Of a stretch of 11,402 bases of DNA, positions 1 to 6,074 are shown piece after piece. This DNA is from Pseudomonadota bacterium. Its GTDB lineage: Bacteria; Pseudomonadota; Alphaproteobacteria; Paracaedibacterales; CAITNM01. A program made the translations under genes and the position numbers. The number at the start of each line of letters is the position of its first letter. Position 1 is the stretch's first letter. The notes under the pieces are model-generated. The model did not search any database and was not told the origin of the DNA. It saw only the letters and a program-made list of their open reading frames with translations. The DNA is taken from positions 1-11,402 of the forward strand of contig JAPLON010000121.1 of assembly GCA_026400695.1 (NCBI GenBank), in the 5' to 3' direction.

Positions 1-369
1 GTGAACAATGGTTCAAACAACGTCTCAGTGATCGATACTACAACCAATACCAGAGGTGCTGATATTATGGTTGGAGGTACGCCTATTTCTGCGACTCTTG
101 CTTGGACACATTTGTATGTTTTGGACTGTGGCTCAAACAGTGTTTCTGTAATCGATACTACAACTAACGCCAAAGTTGCAGATATTCCGGTTGGCCAAAA
201 TCCTAGGTCTGCAAGCCTTTTAGGTGGTGATTTATTAGTCACTTGCAGGGATGGTCTTTATTTAGTGCACTTGGATAGATTAGCAGCACAACTTCGTGCT
301 GCAGCTCCTGTAGTAGCTTCAAGTGCTTCTTCTGCTTCTTCTGCTTCTTCAACCGCTTTAGGGAAGTAG
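1..369 (+). CDS. YVTN-type beta-propeller repeat protein, C-terminal part (5' end outside window)
   Basis: This is the C-terminal 122 residues of a larger protein. The reading frame is open at base 1, and the opening residues sit in the middle of a propeller repeat, so the GTG at base 1 is probably an internal valine codon rather than a start. Two blade repeats of exactly 40 residues are visible, each with the core (N/C)GSN.VSVIDTTTN followed by an ADI.VG turn and a hydrophobic strand. This matches the YVTN/YncE-like 40-residue beta-propeller family, whose members are usually exported and bind partners through the propeller; no enzymatic function can be claimed. After the second blade the repeat degenerates and ends in a Ser/Ala tail of ASS triplets. 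The last codons (after about base 352) overlap the antisense 3' end of an IS630-type transposase remnant, so the native C-terminus may be lost. The fold family is fairly certain; the role is unknown. Confidence 0.75.
   Translation: MNNGSNNVSVIDTTTNTRGADIMVGGTPISATLAWTHLYVLDCGSNSVSVIDTTTNAKVADIPVGQNPRSASLLGGDLLVTCRDGLYLVHLDRLAAQLRAAAPVVASSASSASSASSTALGK
10..249 (+). repeat. Two tandem 120-bp propeller-blade repeats
   Basis: The segment beginning GGTTCAAACA at base 10 recurs as GGCTCAAACA at base 130, exactly 120 bases later, and the following ATCGATACTACAAC is identical in both units. The period equals 40 codons, one propeller blade. The first half of each unit is well conserved and the second half drifts. 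The repeat array presumably continues upstream of the window. Confidence 0.85.
316..351 (+). repeat. Four 9-bp repeats encoding ASS triplets
   Basis: Four head-to-tail copies of a 9-base unit (GCTTCAAGT, GCTTCTTCT, GCTTCTTCT, GCTTCTTCA) encode Ala-Ser-Ser four times near the end of the propeller protein. It is an in-frame coding minisatellite, so changes in copy number would alter linker length without shifting the frame. It stops 6 bases before the antisense stop codon of the transposase remnant. Confidence 0.8.
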
Positions 370-534
370 GTACTGAAAGTTCTCAAATAGCCGCTCAATA
401 CTACCTCCTGCAAGCCGTCTAATGGCTTTTGCTTGAGCCCACTTCTTTTCATTTGGGTTAAAATCTGGCGAATATGTAGGCAAATAAAGCAACGTATTAC
501 CAGCATCTTCTATAGCTTTTTTCATGGATGACGC
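358..534 (-). pseudogene. IS630-family transposase, C-terminal remnant
   Basis: On the minus strand, 55 residues can be read from an ATG at base 525 to a TAA at 360-358. They contain LLYLPTYSPDFNPNEKKW followed by AQAKAIRR. This is the signature C-terminal block of IS630/Tc1-mariner DDE transposases (LP.YSPD.NPIE..W), in which the E of NP.E is the last catalytic acid. Only the final quarter of the protein remains. Extending the frame toward the N-terminus adds three codons (Ala-Ser-Ser) and then meets a TAA at 537-535, where the family normally has residues of the second catalytic region. The N-terminal helix-turn-helix and the first catalytic acids are absent, so it cannot be active. The canonical NPIE is NPNE here. 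It overlaps the 3' end of the propeller gene on the other strand. Confidence 0.85.
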
Positions 535-568
535 TTAATGAAAATATAAGCAACAACTTGCATTAAGC
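533..568. repeat. 8-bp inverted repeat at the transposase remnant breakpoint
   Basis: GCTTAATG at 533-540 and CATTAAGC at 561-568 are perfect reverse complements around a 20-base spacer. The left arm coincides with the place where the transposase reading frame breaks (TAA at 537-535). No run of T follows on either strand, so it is not a convincing terminator. It could be a remnant of an insertion or deletion junction, or a chance repeat in AT-rich DNA. Confidence 0.4.
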
Positions 569-798
569 ACGTAACTGAGGTTATTTTATCTAATACATAT
601 TGAGAAATTTTTAACCACCAAAGTGTTATCATCCAAAATAAGAGATACTCTTCAGATATTGTTTCAGACCCACCCTATTATGGGCGGGGGTGGGGGACGG
701 GACGCCTATCACAAAAAGGTTAAAAAACCGTTAAGTTGTAAAAATAATTTTTGTCATGTGTTTTATAAAAAGTACCCTTCTCAACAAAAGGCAGCTTT
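535..798. other. Gene-free spacer upstream of holC
   Basis: No convincing gene is present. The only long frame here (from a GTG at 623, running into the start of holC) has no recognisable motif and reads through the G-rich patch, so I treat it as chance. A loose sigma70-like pair, TTGAGA at 600-605 and TGTTAT at 624-629 with an 18-base gap, could drive transcription toward holC, but AT-rich DNA yields such matches often. The notable element is the G-rich patch at 669-701, listed separately. Confidence 0.55.
669..701 (+). other. G-rich patch: hairpin arms plus G-quadruplex motif
   Basis: Within strongly AT-rich surroundings, bases 682-701 read GGG-C-GGGGG-T-GGGGG-AC-GGG. That is four G-runs of at least three with loops of 1, 1 and 2 bases, the canonical pattern for a very stable intramolecular G-quadruplex. 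The same patch can alternatively fold as a hairpin, since CCCACCC (669-675) pairs perfectly with GGGTGGG (688-694) around a 12-base loop. The two structures compete for the same bases. It lies about 100-130 bases before the holC start on the coding strand, so it could be in the leader RNA of the holC-pheST transcript. The pattern is directly visible; any function is inference. Confidence 0.6.
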
Positions 799-1248
799 AT
801 GCAAGTAACCTTTTACGAACTTATCGCCACATCCCTCGAAAAAACTCTGCCACGAATTCTTGAAAAAGTTTACGAAAGCGGCCTTAAAGCAATAGTACGT
901 ACAGAAAATGAAGAGCGTTTGAAAACAATCGACAGTGCCATGTGGACCTACACTACCATGGGTTTTTTACCCCACGGCACCAGCAAGGATCCCCTTGAAT
1001 TTTTGCCACATCAACCCATCTGGATAACCACAGGCGATGACAACCCAATATCAGCTACAGTTTTGGTGGTAACCACTCAAGTTTATGCTACGGATAGTAA
1101 TTATGAGCGCTTACTCGATCTATACGATGGCAACGACCAACAAAATATACAAAATGCTATGGAACGCATGGAAAAATACAGGCAAGATGGTCATGAAGTC
1201 ATCTGGTGGAAACAAAGTATAAAAGGCTCCTGGGAAAAGGAAAAATAG
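799..1248 (+). CDS. holC: DNA polymerase III chi subunit
   Basis: This encodes a 149-residue protein of the HolC family, the chi subunit of the DNA polymerase III clamp-loader complex. In the family, chi pairs with psi and contacts single-stranded DNA-binding protein at the replication fork. The sequence shows the typical layout: an N-terminal FYEL strand, a helix L..TLPRILEKVYE.G near residues 13-28, and TENEERLKTIDSAMWTY near 35-51 (the family's E....LD..LW). PHGTSKD.....QP.WIT follows near 58-77, and RMEKYRQDGHEVIWWK lies near the end, the usual Y...G...WK closing motif of alphaproteobacterial chi. Length is normal. The ATG at 799 starts the family-conserved N-terminus; the ribosome site before it is weak (AAAGGCAG, about 789-796). 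The stop is immediately followed by the pheS ATG with no spacer, implying co-transcription with pheST. Confidence 0.9.
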   Translation: MQVTFYELIATSLEKTLPRILEKVYESGLKAIVRTENEERLKTIDSAMWTYTTMGFLPHGTSKDPLEFLPHQPIWITTGDDNPISATVLVVTTQVYATDSNYERLLDLYDGNDQQNIQNAMERMEKYRQDGHEVIWWKQSIKGSWEKEK

Positions 1249-2235
1249 ATGCAACAAGATTGGCAACAACAAATAAATTCAGCACAAGACCTTAAAACAC
1301 TTGATGAATTGAGAGTACAGCTTTTAGGTAAAAGTGGGCTAATAACTCAGCAACTCAAAACCCTTGGATCTTTAGCACCAGAAGATCGTAAAATCAAAGG
1401 CGCTGAAATCAATGCACTAAAAGATTTGCTAACATCAGCGATTGAAGAAAAAAAATCACTGCTTGAACAACAAGCGCTTGAGTTGCGCTTAATAAGTGAA
1501 AAAATTGATATCACCCTACCACCCCGCCCTGAAATGGTTGGTAAAATTCACCCAATATCAAAAGTAATTTCTGATATCACTAAATACTTTTCTCAAAATG
1601 GTTTTCAGGTATTTGATGGTCCACACATTGACACTCAAGAACATAATTTTGATGCTTTAAATATTCCACCGCATCACCCTGCACGCCAAAGCCATGACAC
1701 CTTTTACATTGAAGGTTCTGACGAAGTTTTACGTACTCATACCTCAACTGTGCAAATTCGTACCTTACGAAACCATAAACCACCAATACGCTTCTTAGCT
1801 CCCGGAAGAACTTTTCGCAGTGATTATGACGCCACCCATACCCCAATGTTTCACCAGATGGAAGGGGTAGTTATTGAAGAGAGTATTACCTTTGCCCACC
1901 TTAAGGGAACAATCATTGATTTTTGTCGCTGGTTTTTTGAAGACCCTAATTTGAAGCTACGTTTTCGACCAAGTTTTTTCCCGTTTACAGAACCATCCGC
2001 TGAAGTTGATATTGGCTGGAGTAACGGCAAATGGTTGGAAGTACTTGGTTGCGGCATGATTCACCCCACGGTTTTGGCTAATTGCGATATAGATTCCACA
2101 AAATACCAAGGATTTGCTTTTGGCATGGGCATGGAAAGATTTGCCATGCTCAAATATGGCATTAACGATATTAGAGCCTTCTATGATGGCGACACCCGTT
2201 GGCTCGATATGTATGGATTTGGGAGCGTAGCATGA
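1249..2235 (+). CDS. pheS: Phenylalanine--tRNA ligase alpha subunit
   Basis: This 328-residue protein is the catalytic alpha subunit of the cytosolic alpha2-beta2 phenylalanyl-tRNA synthetase, which charges tRNA-Phe using ATP. Residues 1-90 form the N-terminal coiled-coil arm that contacts tRNA. The class II core follows: HPISKVI at 101-107 and the HNFDALN.P..HPAR segment at 132-146. THTS.VQ lies at 163-169, motif 2 at 186-206 (GRTFRSDYDATHTPMFHQMEG region), RPSFFPFTEPSAEVD near 240-254, and motif 3 GMGMERFAMLKYG at 292-304. The C-terminus (WLDMYGFGSVA) is slightly shorter than in many homologues. The ATG directly abuts the holC stop codon; AAAAGGAA at about 1235-1242 is a good ribosome site, and it lies inside the holC coding region. 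The stop codon overlaps the pheT start by 4 bases (ATGA), the classic translational-coupling arrangement for two subunits needed in equal amounts. Confidence 0.97.
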   Translation: MQQDWQQQINSAQDLKTLDELRVQLLGKSGLITQQLKTLGSLAPEDRKIKGAEINALKDLLTSAIEEKKSLLEQQALELRLISEKIDITLPPRPEMVGKIHPISKVISDITKYFSQNGFQVFDGPHIDTQEHNFDALNIPPHHPARQSHDTFYIEGSDEVLRTHTSTVQIRTLRNHKPPIRFLAPGRTFRSDYDATHTPMFHQMEGVVIEESITFAHLKGTIIDFCRWFFEDPNLKLRFRPSFFPFTEPSAEVDIGWSNGKWLEVLGCGMIHPTVLANCDIDSTKYQGFAFGMGMERFAMLKYGINDIRAFYDGDTRWLDMYGFGSVA

Positions 2236-4562
2236 AATTTTCACTAAGTTGGTTAAAGCAATATTTAGACACTCAAGAAACACCACAAGCAATTGCGGAA
2301 AAACTAGTTGAGCTTGGGCTTGAAGTTGAATCTTTGGAAGACCAAAGCGCAGCACTTAAAGGTTTTGTATATGCACGTGTTGTAGAAAGAGAAAAGCACC
2401 CTAATGCCGACCGTTTATCTTTATGCAAAGTTGATGCAGGCGGTGAACTTGTCCAAGTTGTTTGTGGCGCCCCAAATGTAACCGCTAATATGGGCGTGAT
2501 ATTTGCCTCTGTAGGCACAGTGATTCCTATTACTGGCGAGGCCTTAAAGAAGGGAACCATCCGTAATGTAGAAAGCCATGGCATGATGTGTTCATCACGC
2601 GAATTGCTGCTAGGTGAAGATTCTGACGGCATTATGGATTTTGGCTTAAACCACAAACCAGGCACACCACTAGTGGATATTATTAAAACTGATGCTGTTT
2701 TTGATGTGGCGATTACTCCGAACCGTGGAGATTGTTTCAGTGTATACGGTATTGCCAGGGATTTGGCAGCATCAGGTATAGGAAAATTAAAAACCCCAAC
2801 GATTGCTGAAATTAATGAAGATGGCACAACACCATCAGTTTCGATACTAACACCTTTGTGCTCTCAATTTTCCTTGCGCCTAATTAAGGGCGTAAAAAAT
2901 ACTGAGTCACCACACCAAATGCAGGATCTTCTTACTCAATCTGGACAAAAACCAATCAGTGGACTAGTTGATATCACCAATTATTTTTGTATTGGGTTTG
3001 GTCGCCCTATGCACGTATTTGATGCTGATAAAATTAAAGGTAGCTTAATTGTACGCCAGGCAAAAAATGGAGAAGTTCTAAAAGCCCTGAATGACCAAGA
3101 TTACACTTTAAGTGAAGACATGACTGTCATTGCCGACGATTCTGGAGTGATATCTCTAGCAGGTATCATGGGTGGACTAAGCACAGCAGTTGATGCAAAC
3201 ACAACAAACGTACTGTTGGAAGCCGCGGTTTTTGACCCAGTAGCGATAGCCAAAACCGGCCAACATTTAAATTTAATTTCAGATTCTCGCATGCGTTTTG
3301 AACGAGGCGTGGATGCAGCAATAGTCTTGCCATGTCTAGATATGGCAACGCATATGATAATTTCTGATTTCGGTGGTGTTGCTGCAAAAAAATTGCACAT
3401 TGAAACTACTGTAGTTAAACCAAATGTCATTCTTCTAAATCCTAACCACGTTCAAAAACGTTTGGGTATAGAAGTTAATACCGAAGAAATGATTAATATT
3501 TTTAAAAGCTTAGGCTGCACTGTTGAGCTTGATACTTCACTTAAAGTCACCCCTCCAACTTGGCGCCATGATTTAAAAATTCCTGAAGATCTAATTGAAG
3601 AGGTGGCCAGGTTAAATGGCTATGGAACAATTCAGGCAGAATCGCTACCTTTATCACCTGCACAAACAGTAAAGTCCCGTGAAGATGAAGCACGTCAACA
3701 TTTAGTAAACCGCGGTTTCTTTGAAACCTTAAACTGGTCATTTATAGATAAATCAACCGCTTTAAAATTTAGTGAAGCCCCTCAAAATTTAGTAAAGCTT
3801 GCTAATCCAATTAGTGAAGATTTATCGGTAATGCGCCCATCATTAGTTGCATCACTTTTAAAGGTTGCTAGCTTTAATAATAATAACGCACGTCAAAATG
3901 GTGCAATTTTTGAAGTAGCTCCTGTATATGGTAAAAATTTAACAAACAAGCAAATCTCTTGTGTGGCTGGATTACGTTTTGGAAATAGTAATGATAAACA
4001 CTGGTTAGCGGATGTACGAGCCTATGATGTTTTTGAGGCAAAGGCAGACACTTTATCAGTCTTGAAAATGCTAGGAACATCAGAATCTAGCTTACAAATT
4101 TCAGATGCTGCTCCCCAATACTACCACCCAGGACGCAAAGGTGCATTGAAACAAGGTAATCGCACCTTAGCTTATTTTGGTGAAATTCACCCATCACTTA
4201 CTGATGGTGTAAATGCGGTAGCCTTTGAAATTTTTGTTGATAACTTACATCCAGCAAAAGCCAGAAAAACTCAAAACATGCTGTCTGATTTAATGCCAGT
4301 TTATAGGGATTTTTCTTTTGTTTTGGATGCCTCAATCACCAGTGAAAAACTAATTAAAGCTGTTGAAAAAGCAAGCCCATTAATAACTAATATTGATGTA
4401 TTTGACTGTTATCAGGGAACACATGTTGAACAAGGCAAAAAATCACTAGCAATTACTGTAACATTGCAGCCTTTGGAAAAAACTTTAGACGAGGTCGCCC
4501 TCACCCAGATTCATGATGATGTGATTAGTTCTGCAGCTAAAATCGGGGCAGTTTTGCGCTGA
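2232..4562 (+). CDS. pheT: Phenylalanine--tRNA ligase beta subunit
   Basis: This 776-residue protein is the beta subunit of phenylalanyl-tRNA synthetase, responsible for tRNA binding and editing of mischarged Tyr-tRNA-Phe. Starting from the ATG at 2232 gives the family N-terminus MKFSLSWLKQYLD; an upstream in-frame start at 2199 would lie deep inside pheS and is rejected. Domains in order: N-terminal B1 region (1-39), EMAP-type tRNA-binding OB fold (about 40-148, with HPNADRLSLCKVD at 56-68), and the B3/B4 editing domain (about 208-360). The editing domain carries VDITNY at 246-251, GRPMHVFDADK at 257-267, GIMGG at 311-315 and RFERGVD at 355-361. The B5 DNA-binding-like fold (about 395-470, with PPTWRHDL near 441-448) and the catalytic-like core follow, and a C-terminal FDX-ACB anticodon-binding domain (684-776) closes the protein. 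It is complete and in the normal size range. It overlaps the pheS stop by 4 bases and ends 11 bases before a convergent gene. Confidence 0.97.
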   Translation: MKFSLSWLKQYLDTQETPQAIAEKLVELGLEVESLEDQSAALKGFVYARVVEREKHPNADRLSLCKVDAGGELVQVVCGAPNVTANMGVIFASVGTVIPITGEALKKGTIRNVESHGMMCSSRELLLGEDSDGIMDFGLNHKPGTPLVDIIKTDAVFDVAITPNRGDCFSVYGIARDLAASGIGKLKTPTIAEINEDGTTPSVSILTPLCSQFSLRLIKGVKNTESPHQMQDLLTQSGQKPISGLVDITNYFCIGFGRPMHVFDADKIKGSLIVRQAKNGEVLKALNDQDYTLSEDMTVIADDSGVISLAGIMGGLSTAVDANTTNVLLEAAVFDPVAIAKTGQHLNLISDSRMRFERGVDAAIVLPCLDMATHMIISDFGGVAAKKLHIETTVVKPNVILLNPNHVQKRLGIEVNTEEMINIFKSLGCTVELDTSLKVTPPTWRHDLKIPEDLIEEVARLNGYGTIQAESLPLSPAQTVKSREDEARQHLVNRGFFETLNWSFIDKSTALKFSEAPQNLVKLANPISEDLSVMRPSLVASLLKVASFNNNNARQNGAIFEVAPVYGKNLTNKQISCVAGLRFGNSNDKHWLADVRAYDVFEAKADTLSVLKMLGTSESSLQISDAAPQYYHPGRKGALKQGNRTLAYFGEIHPSLTDGVNAVAFEIFVDNLHPAKARKTQNMLSDLMPVYRDFSFVLDASITSEKLIKAVEKASPLITNIDVFDCYQGTHVEQGKKSLAITVTLQPLEKTLDEVALTQIHDDVISSAAKIGAVLR

Positions 4563-4569
4563 GTTCAAT

Positions 4570-4600
4570 AAAGCTAAACGCCCTCTGACTCTTTAGCTTT
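4570..4600. terminator. Inverted repeat between convergent pheT and 2-TM gene 1, possible bidirectional terminator
   Basis: AAAGCTAAA (4570-4578) and TTTAGCTTT (4592-4600) form a perfect 9-bp stem around a 13-base loop. It lies 7 bases after the pheT stop and covers the last codons and stop of the convergent gene. A-T-rich flanks of the stem could act as short U-tracts in either direction, but no long T-run follows on either side, so termination strength is doubtful. Position between convergent genes is the main support. Confidence 0.45.
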
Positions 4601-5239
4601 GGCACCATTTGAACCTACAGCATCATCTGTTATGATGGGCTCTAAATGAACTACGGAAAAGCCAACCCTTTTGGCCAATGCGTCCAGTTGCTTTTCTCTT
4701 TCCCTTTCTTCTCGGGCGCAACATTTTGCAAAACCTATAAAAATTATGTGCGTAGCAAAGCACGCTGTACTAGAAAAAAGAAGTATATTGGCTATATTTT
4801 GTGAACCTACCATTGCTACTCCTCCAGCAACTGTTGAAAGCCCAGCTCCAATATATAAAAAGCCATTACCAAGTACTTCGGCCACATTAGCGCTTTTTCT
4901 AAAAATCCACCTACTTCGAATTAGTGAAATTACATTATCTTCGTAGTCTTTCTCTAATGCACCAATTACTCTGCTGGCTCGTGAAATTGTACTATCTTCA
5001 TGGCCTTTTTTCTCTAATGCCCCAACAACCACTCTACTGGCTGCAGCTCTATCTAAAGCACTTGCCATTTCTTCTAAACCATATTTTGCCAATCCACGTC
5101 TTGAAACCTCATCCGGTGACGAAGGAGGGGTACCAAATGGTCCACATCCTGGCCCAAATGGATCATTTGTAGCGGCTACCAACGGCAAATTTATAATTAG
5201 TGTAGCGACCAATGCCAAAAATAATTTTTTTATTTTCAT
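4574..5239 (-). CDS. Two-TM paralog family protein, copy 1
   Basis: This 221-residue protein has no function I can name with certainty. I chose the ATG at 5239, because the preceding in-frame codon is GTG and neither has a clear ribosome site. Residues 1-23 are a typical signal peptide (MKIKK, hydrophobic core, then LPLVAA). Residues 24-65 form a Gly/Pro-rich then helical linker, and 66-105 a duplicated ASRV..GALEK..ED..IS unit. The shared core (about 106-205) has RWIFRK at 110-115, two hydrophobic helices at roughly 124-145 and 149-171, AKCC directly after the second helix, a charged segment REEREREKQLD, and GFSVVHLEPII. Mature topology is probably a membrane hairpin with charged helices on both sides. 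It is convergent with pheT and is the closest paralog of the gene upstream on the same strand (about 69 of 108 core positions identical by hand alignment). Confidence 0.85.
   Translation of the reverse strand: MKIKKLFLALVATLIINLPLVAATNDPFGPGCGPFGTPPSSPDEVSRRGLAKYGLEEMASALDRAAASRVVVGALEKKGHEDSTISRASRVIGALEKDYEDNVISLIRSRWIFRKSANVAEVLGNGFLYIGAGLSTVAGGVAMVGSQNIANILLFSSTACFATHIIFIGFAKCCAREEREREKQLDALAKRVGFSVVHLEPIITDDAVGSNGAKAKESEGV
4924..5043 (-). repeat. Tandem in-frame duplication inside copy 1
   Basis: Two adjacent units, 4981-5043 (63 bases) and 4924-4980 (57 bases), are clearly homologous. On the plus strand both start GTGAAATT, both contain TCTCTAATGC, and they end CTGGCTG and CTGGCTC respectively. 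They encode residues 66-86 and 87-105 of copy 1, both with the pattern ASRV..GALEK..ED..IS. The length difference is two codons, so the frame is kept. The neighbouring paralog has only one equivalent of this unit, so the duplication happened after the two genes separated. Confidence 0.85.
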
Positions 5240-5302
5240 CACATTAAAATTTAGATCGAAGACCTACTTAAATATTGAAATAATATCATTAAGTATTAGT
5301 TA

Positions 5303-5345
5303 ATAATAAAAAATAAACCTGAGTATGGTAAAACCATACCAGGTT
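5303..5345 (-). terminator. Intrinsic terminator downstream of copy 2
   Basis: Bases 5316-5345 form a strong hairpin. AACCTG pairs with CAGGTT, and G-TATGGT continues into ACCATA-C, giving 13 base pairs with one bulged A and a 3-base loop. Read on the minus strand, the stem is followed by TTATTTTTTATTATT (5315 downward), a good U-tract. It lies about 35 bases after the stop of copy 2 and before the start of copy 1, so it should separate their transcripts. Confidence 0.8.
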
Positions 5346-5379
5346 ATTCAGAGTTCAGCCTGCTATTTAAAAAAGTACT

Positions 5380-5997
5380 TCAAACAATTTTTGCTAGAGC
5401 AGTATTATGCGCTGGCCCCTTACCATCGTCATCATCCACTATAGGGCAATCTAAAGAAGTTACTGAAAAACCGACAGCCTCTGCTAGCTTATCCAGTTGA
5501 TTTTCACGCTCTCTTTCTTCTCTTGAACTACATTTAGCACAACCAATCAAAGTAACGTGGCTTGCAAAACATATAGTACTAGCAAAGAGAAGAATATTAG
5601 ACACATCATCAGAACCAACCAGCTTTACGCCACCCGCAACAGTCGCAAGACCAGATCCCAAATACAAAAGTCCATTACCAATAGCTTCTGTAAAGTTGGC
5701 GCATTTTCTAAAACACCACCTATACTTGATAAGATCTTTCACGTTATCTTCATGATCTTGCTCGAGTAATCCAATAATTTCTGTGGACTTTGCCTTACCT
5801 AAATGTGTGTGAGCACCGCGCTGTTTTTGAGCATCAAGTTTACCCATCTCTATGATATGATCACTAGCAACAGGGTTTCTTGCAACAGCTTCTTCAACGA
5901 TCCCTAGACCGGTATTATGATGCTCTGATGAAGATCCAAAAAGCCCTGCTATACCCATGCCCGTAACAAGTGCAAAAAATGTGTATTTTAGTATCAT
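5380..5997 (-). CDS. Two-TM paralog family protein, copy 2
   Basis: This 205-residue protein has no function I can name. I chose the ATG at 5997; upstream in-frame GTG (6006) and TTG (6009) codons are less likely, and a TATAAT box sits a suitable distance before the ATG. Residues 1-22 form a hydrophobic signal or anchor segment, and 23-75 a polar linker with no detectable similarity to copy 1. From about residue 76 (LLEQDHEDNV) the protein matches copy 1 closely: RWCFRK at 93-98, two hydrophobic helices at about 105-127 and 131-154, AKCSSREERERENQLD, then GFSV..LD and an acidic DDDDG patch. The contrast between a conserved core and an unrelated linker suggests that the core is the functional module and the linker faces different partners. 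Two-thirds identity to copy 1 in the core points to a fairly recent duplication. Confidence 0.85.
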   Translation of the reverse strand: MILKYTFFALVTGMGIAGLFGSSSEHHNTGLGIVEEAVARNPVASDHIIEMGKLDAQKQRGAHTHLGKAKSTEIIGLLEQDHEDNVKDLIKYRWCFRKCANFTEAIGNGLLYLGSGLATVAGGVKLVGSDDVSNILLFASTICFASHVTLIGCAKCSSREERERENQLDKLAEAVGFSVTSLDCPIVDDDDGKGPAHNTALAKIV

Positions 5998-6024
5998 TGT
6001 GTTCACCAAACATTGAATCCTGTG

Positions 6025-6030
6025 ATTATA
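6025..6030 (-). promoter_or_regulatory. Perfect -10 box TATAAT for copy 2
   Basis: On the minus strand TATAAT occupies 6030-6025, 27 bases before the chosen ATG at 5997, implying a leader of about 20 bases. The hexamer at 17-base spacing upstream (ATATAA) is a poor -35 match, and there is no extended TGn motif. Location between two same-strand genes supports independent transcription of copy 2. Confidence 0.45.
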
Positions 6031-6074
6031 GACTCACACAAAGATCTTTATATTTAGTTAACTGGAATATTTAT

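Noticed and set aside
258..506. 82-residue minus-strand frame over the transposase remnant
   Set aside because: It is in a different frame from the recognisable IS630 C-terminus; the real homology is read from 525 to 358.
623..808. 61-residue plus-strand frame before holC
   Set aside because: It starts at a GTG, crosses the G-rich patch, ends inside holC in another frame, and shows no motif or ribosome site.
2199..2231. Longer pheT start inside pheS
   Set aside because: The family N-terminus begins at the ATG at 2232, which forms the ATGA overlap; the extra 11 codons are pheS sequence in another frame.
2273..2827. 184-residue minus-strand frame antisense to pheT
   Set aside because: It is a shadow of conserved pheT coding sequence, with no recognisable domain and no promoter or ribosome site.
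4924..5043. CRISPR-like repeat pair
   Set aside because: Only two units, directly adjacent with no spacers, in frame within a protein; it is a coding duplication.
4671..5172. Plus-strand frames of 91 and 82 residues opposite copy 1
   Set aside because: They are antisense shadows of the paralog gene; the signal peptide, paralogy and codon pattern all support the minus strand.
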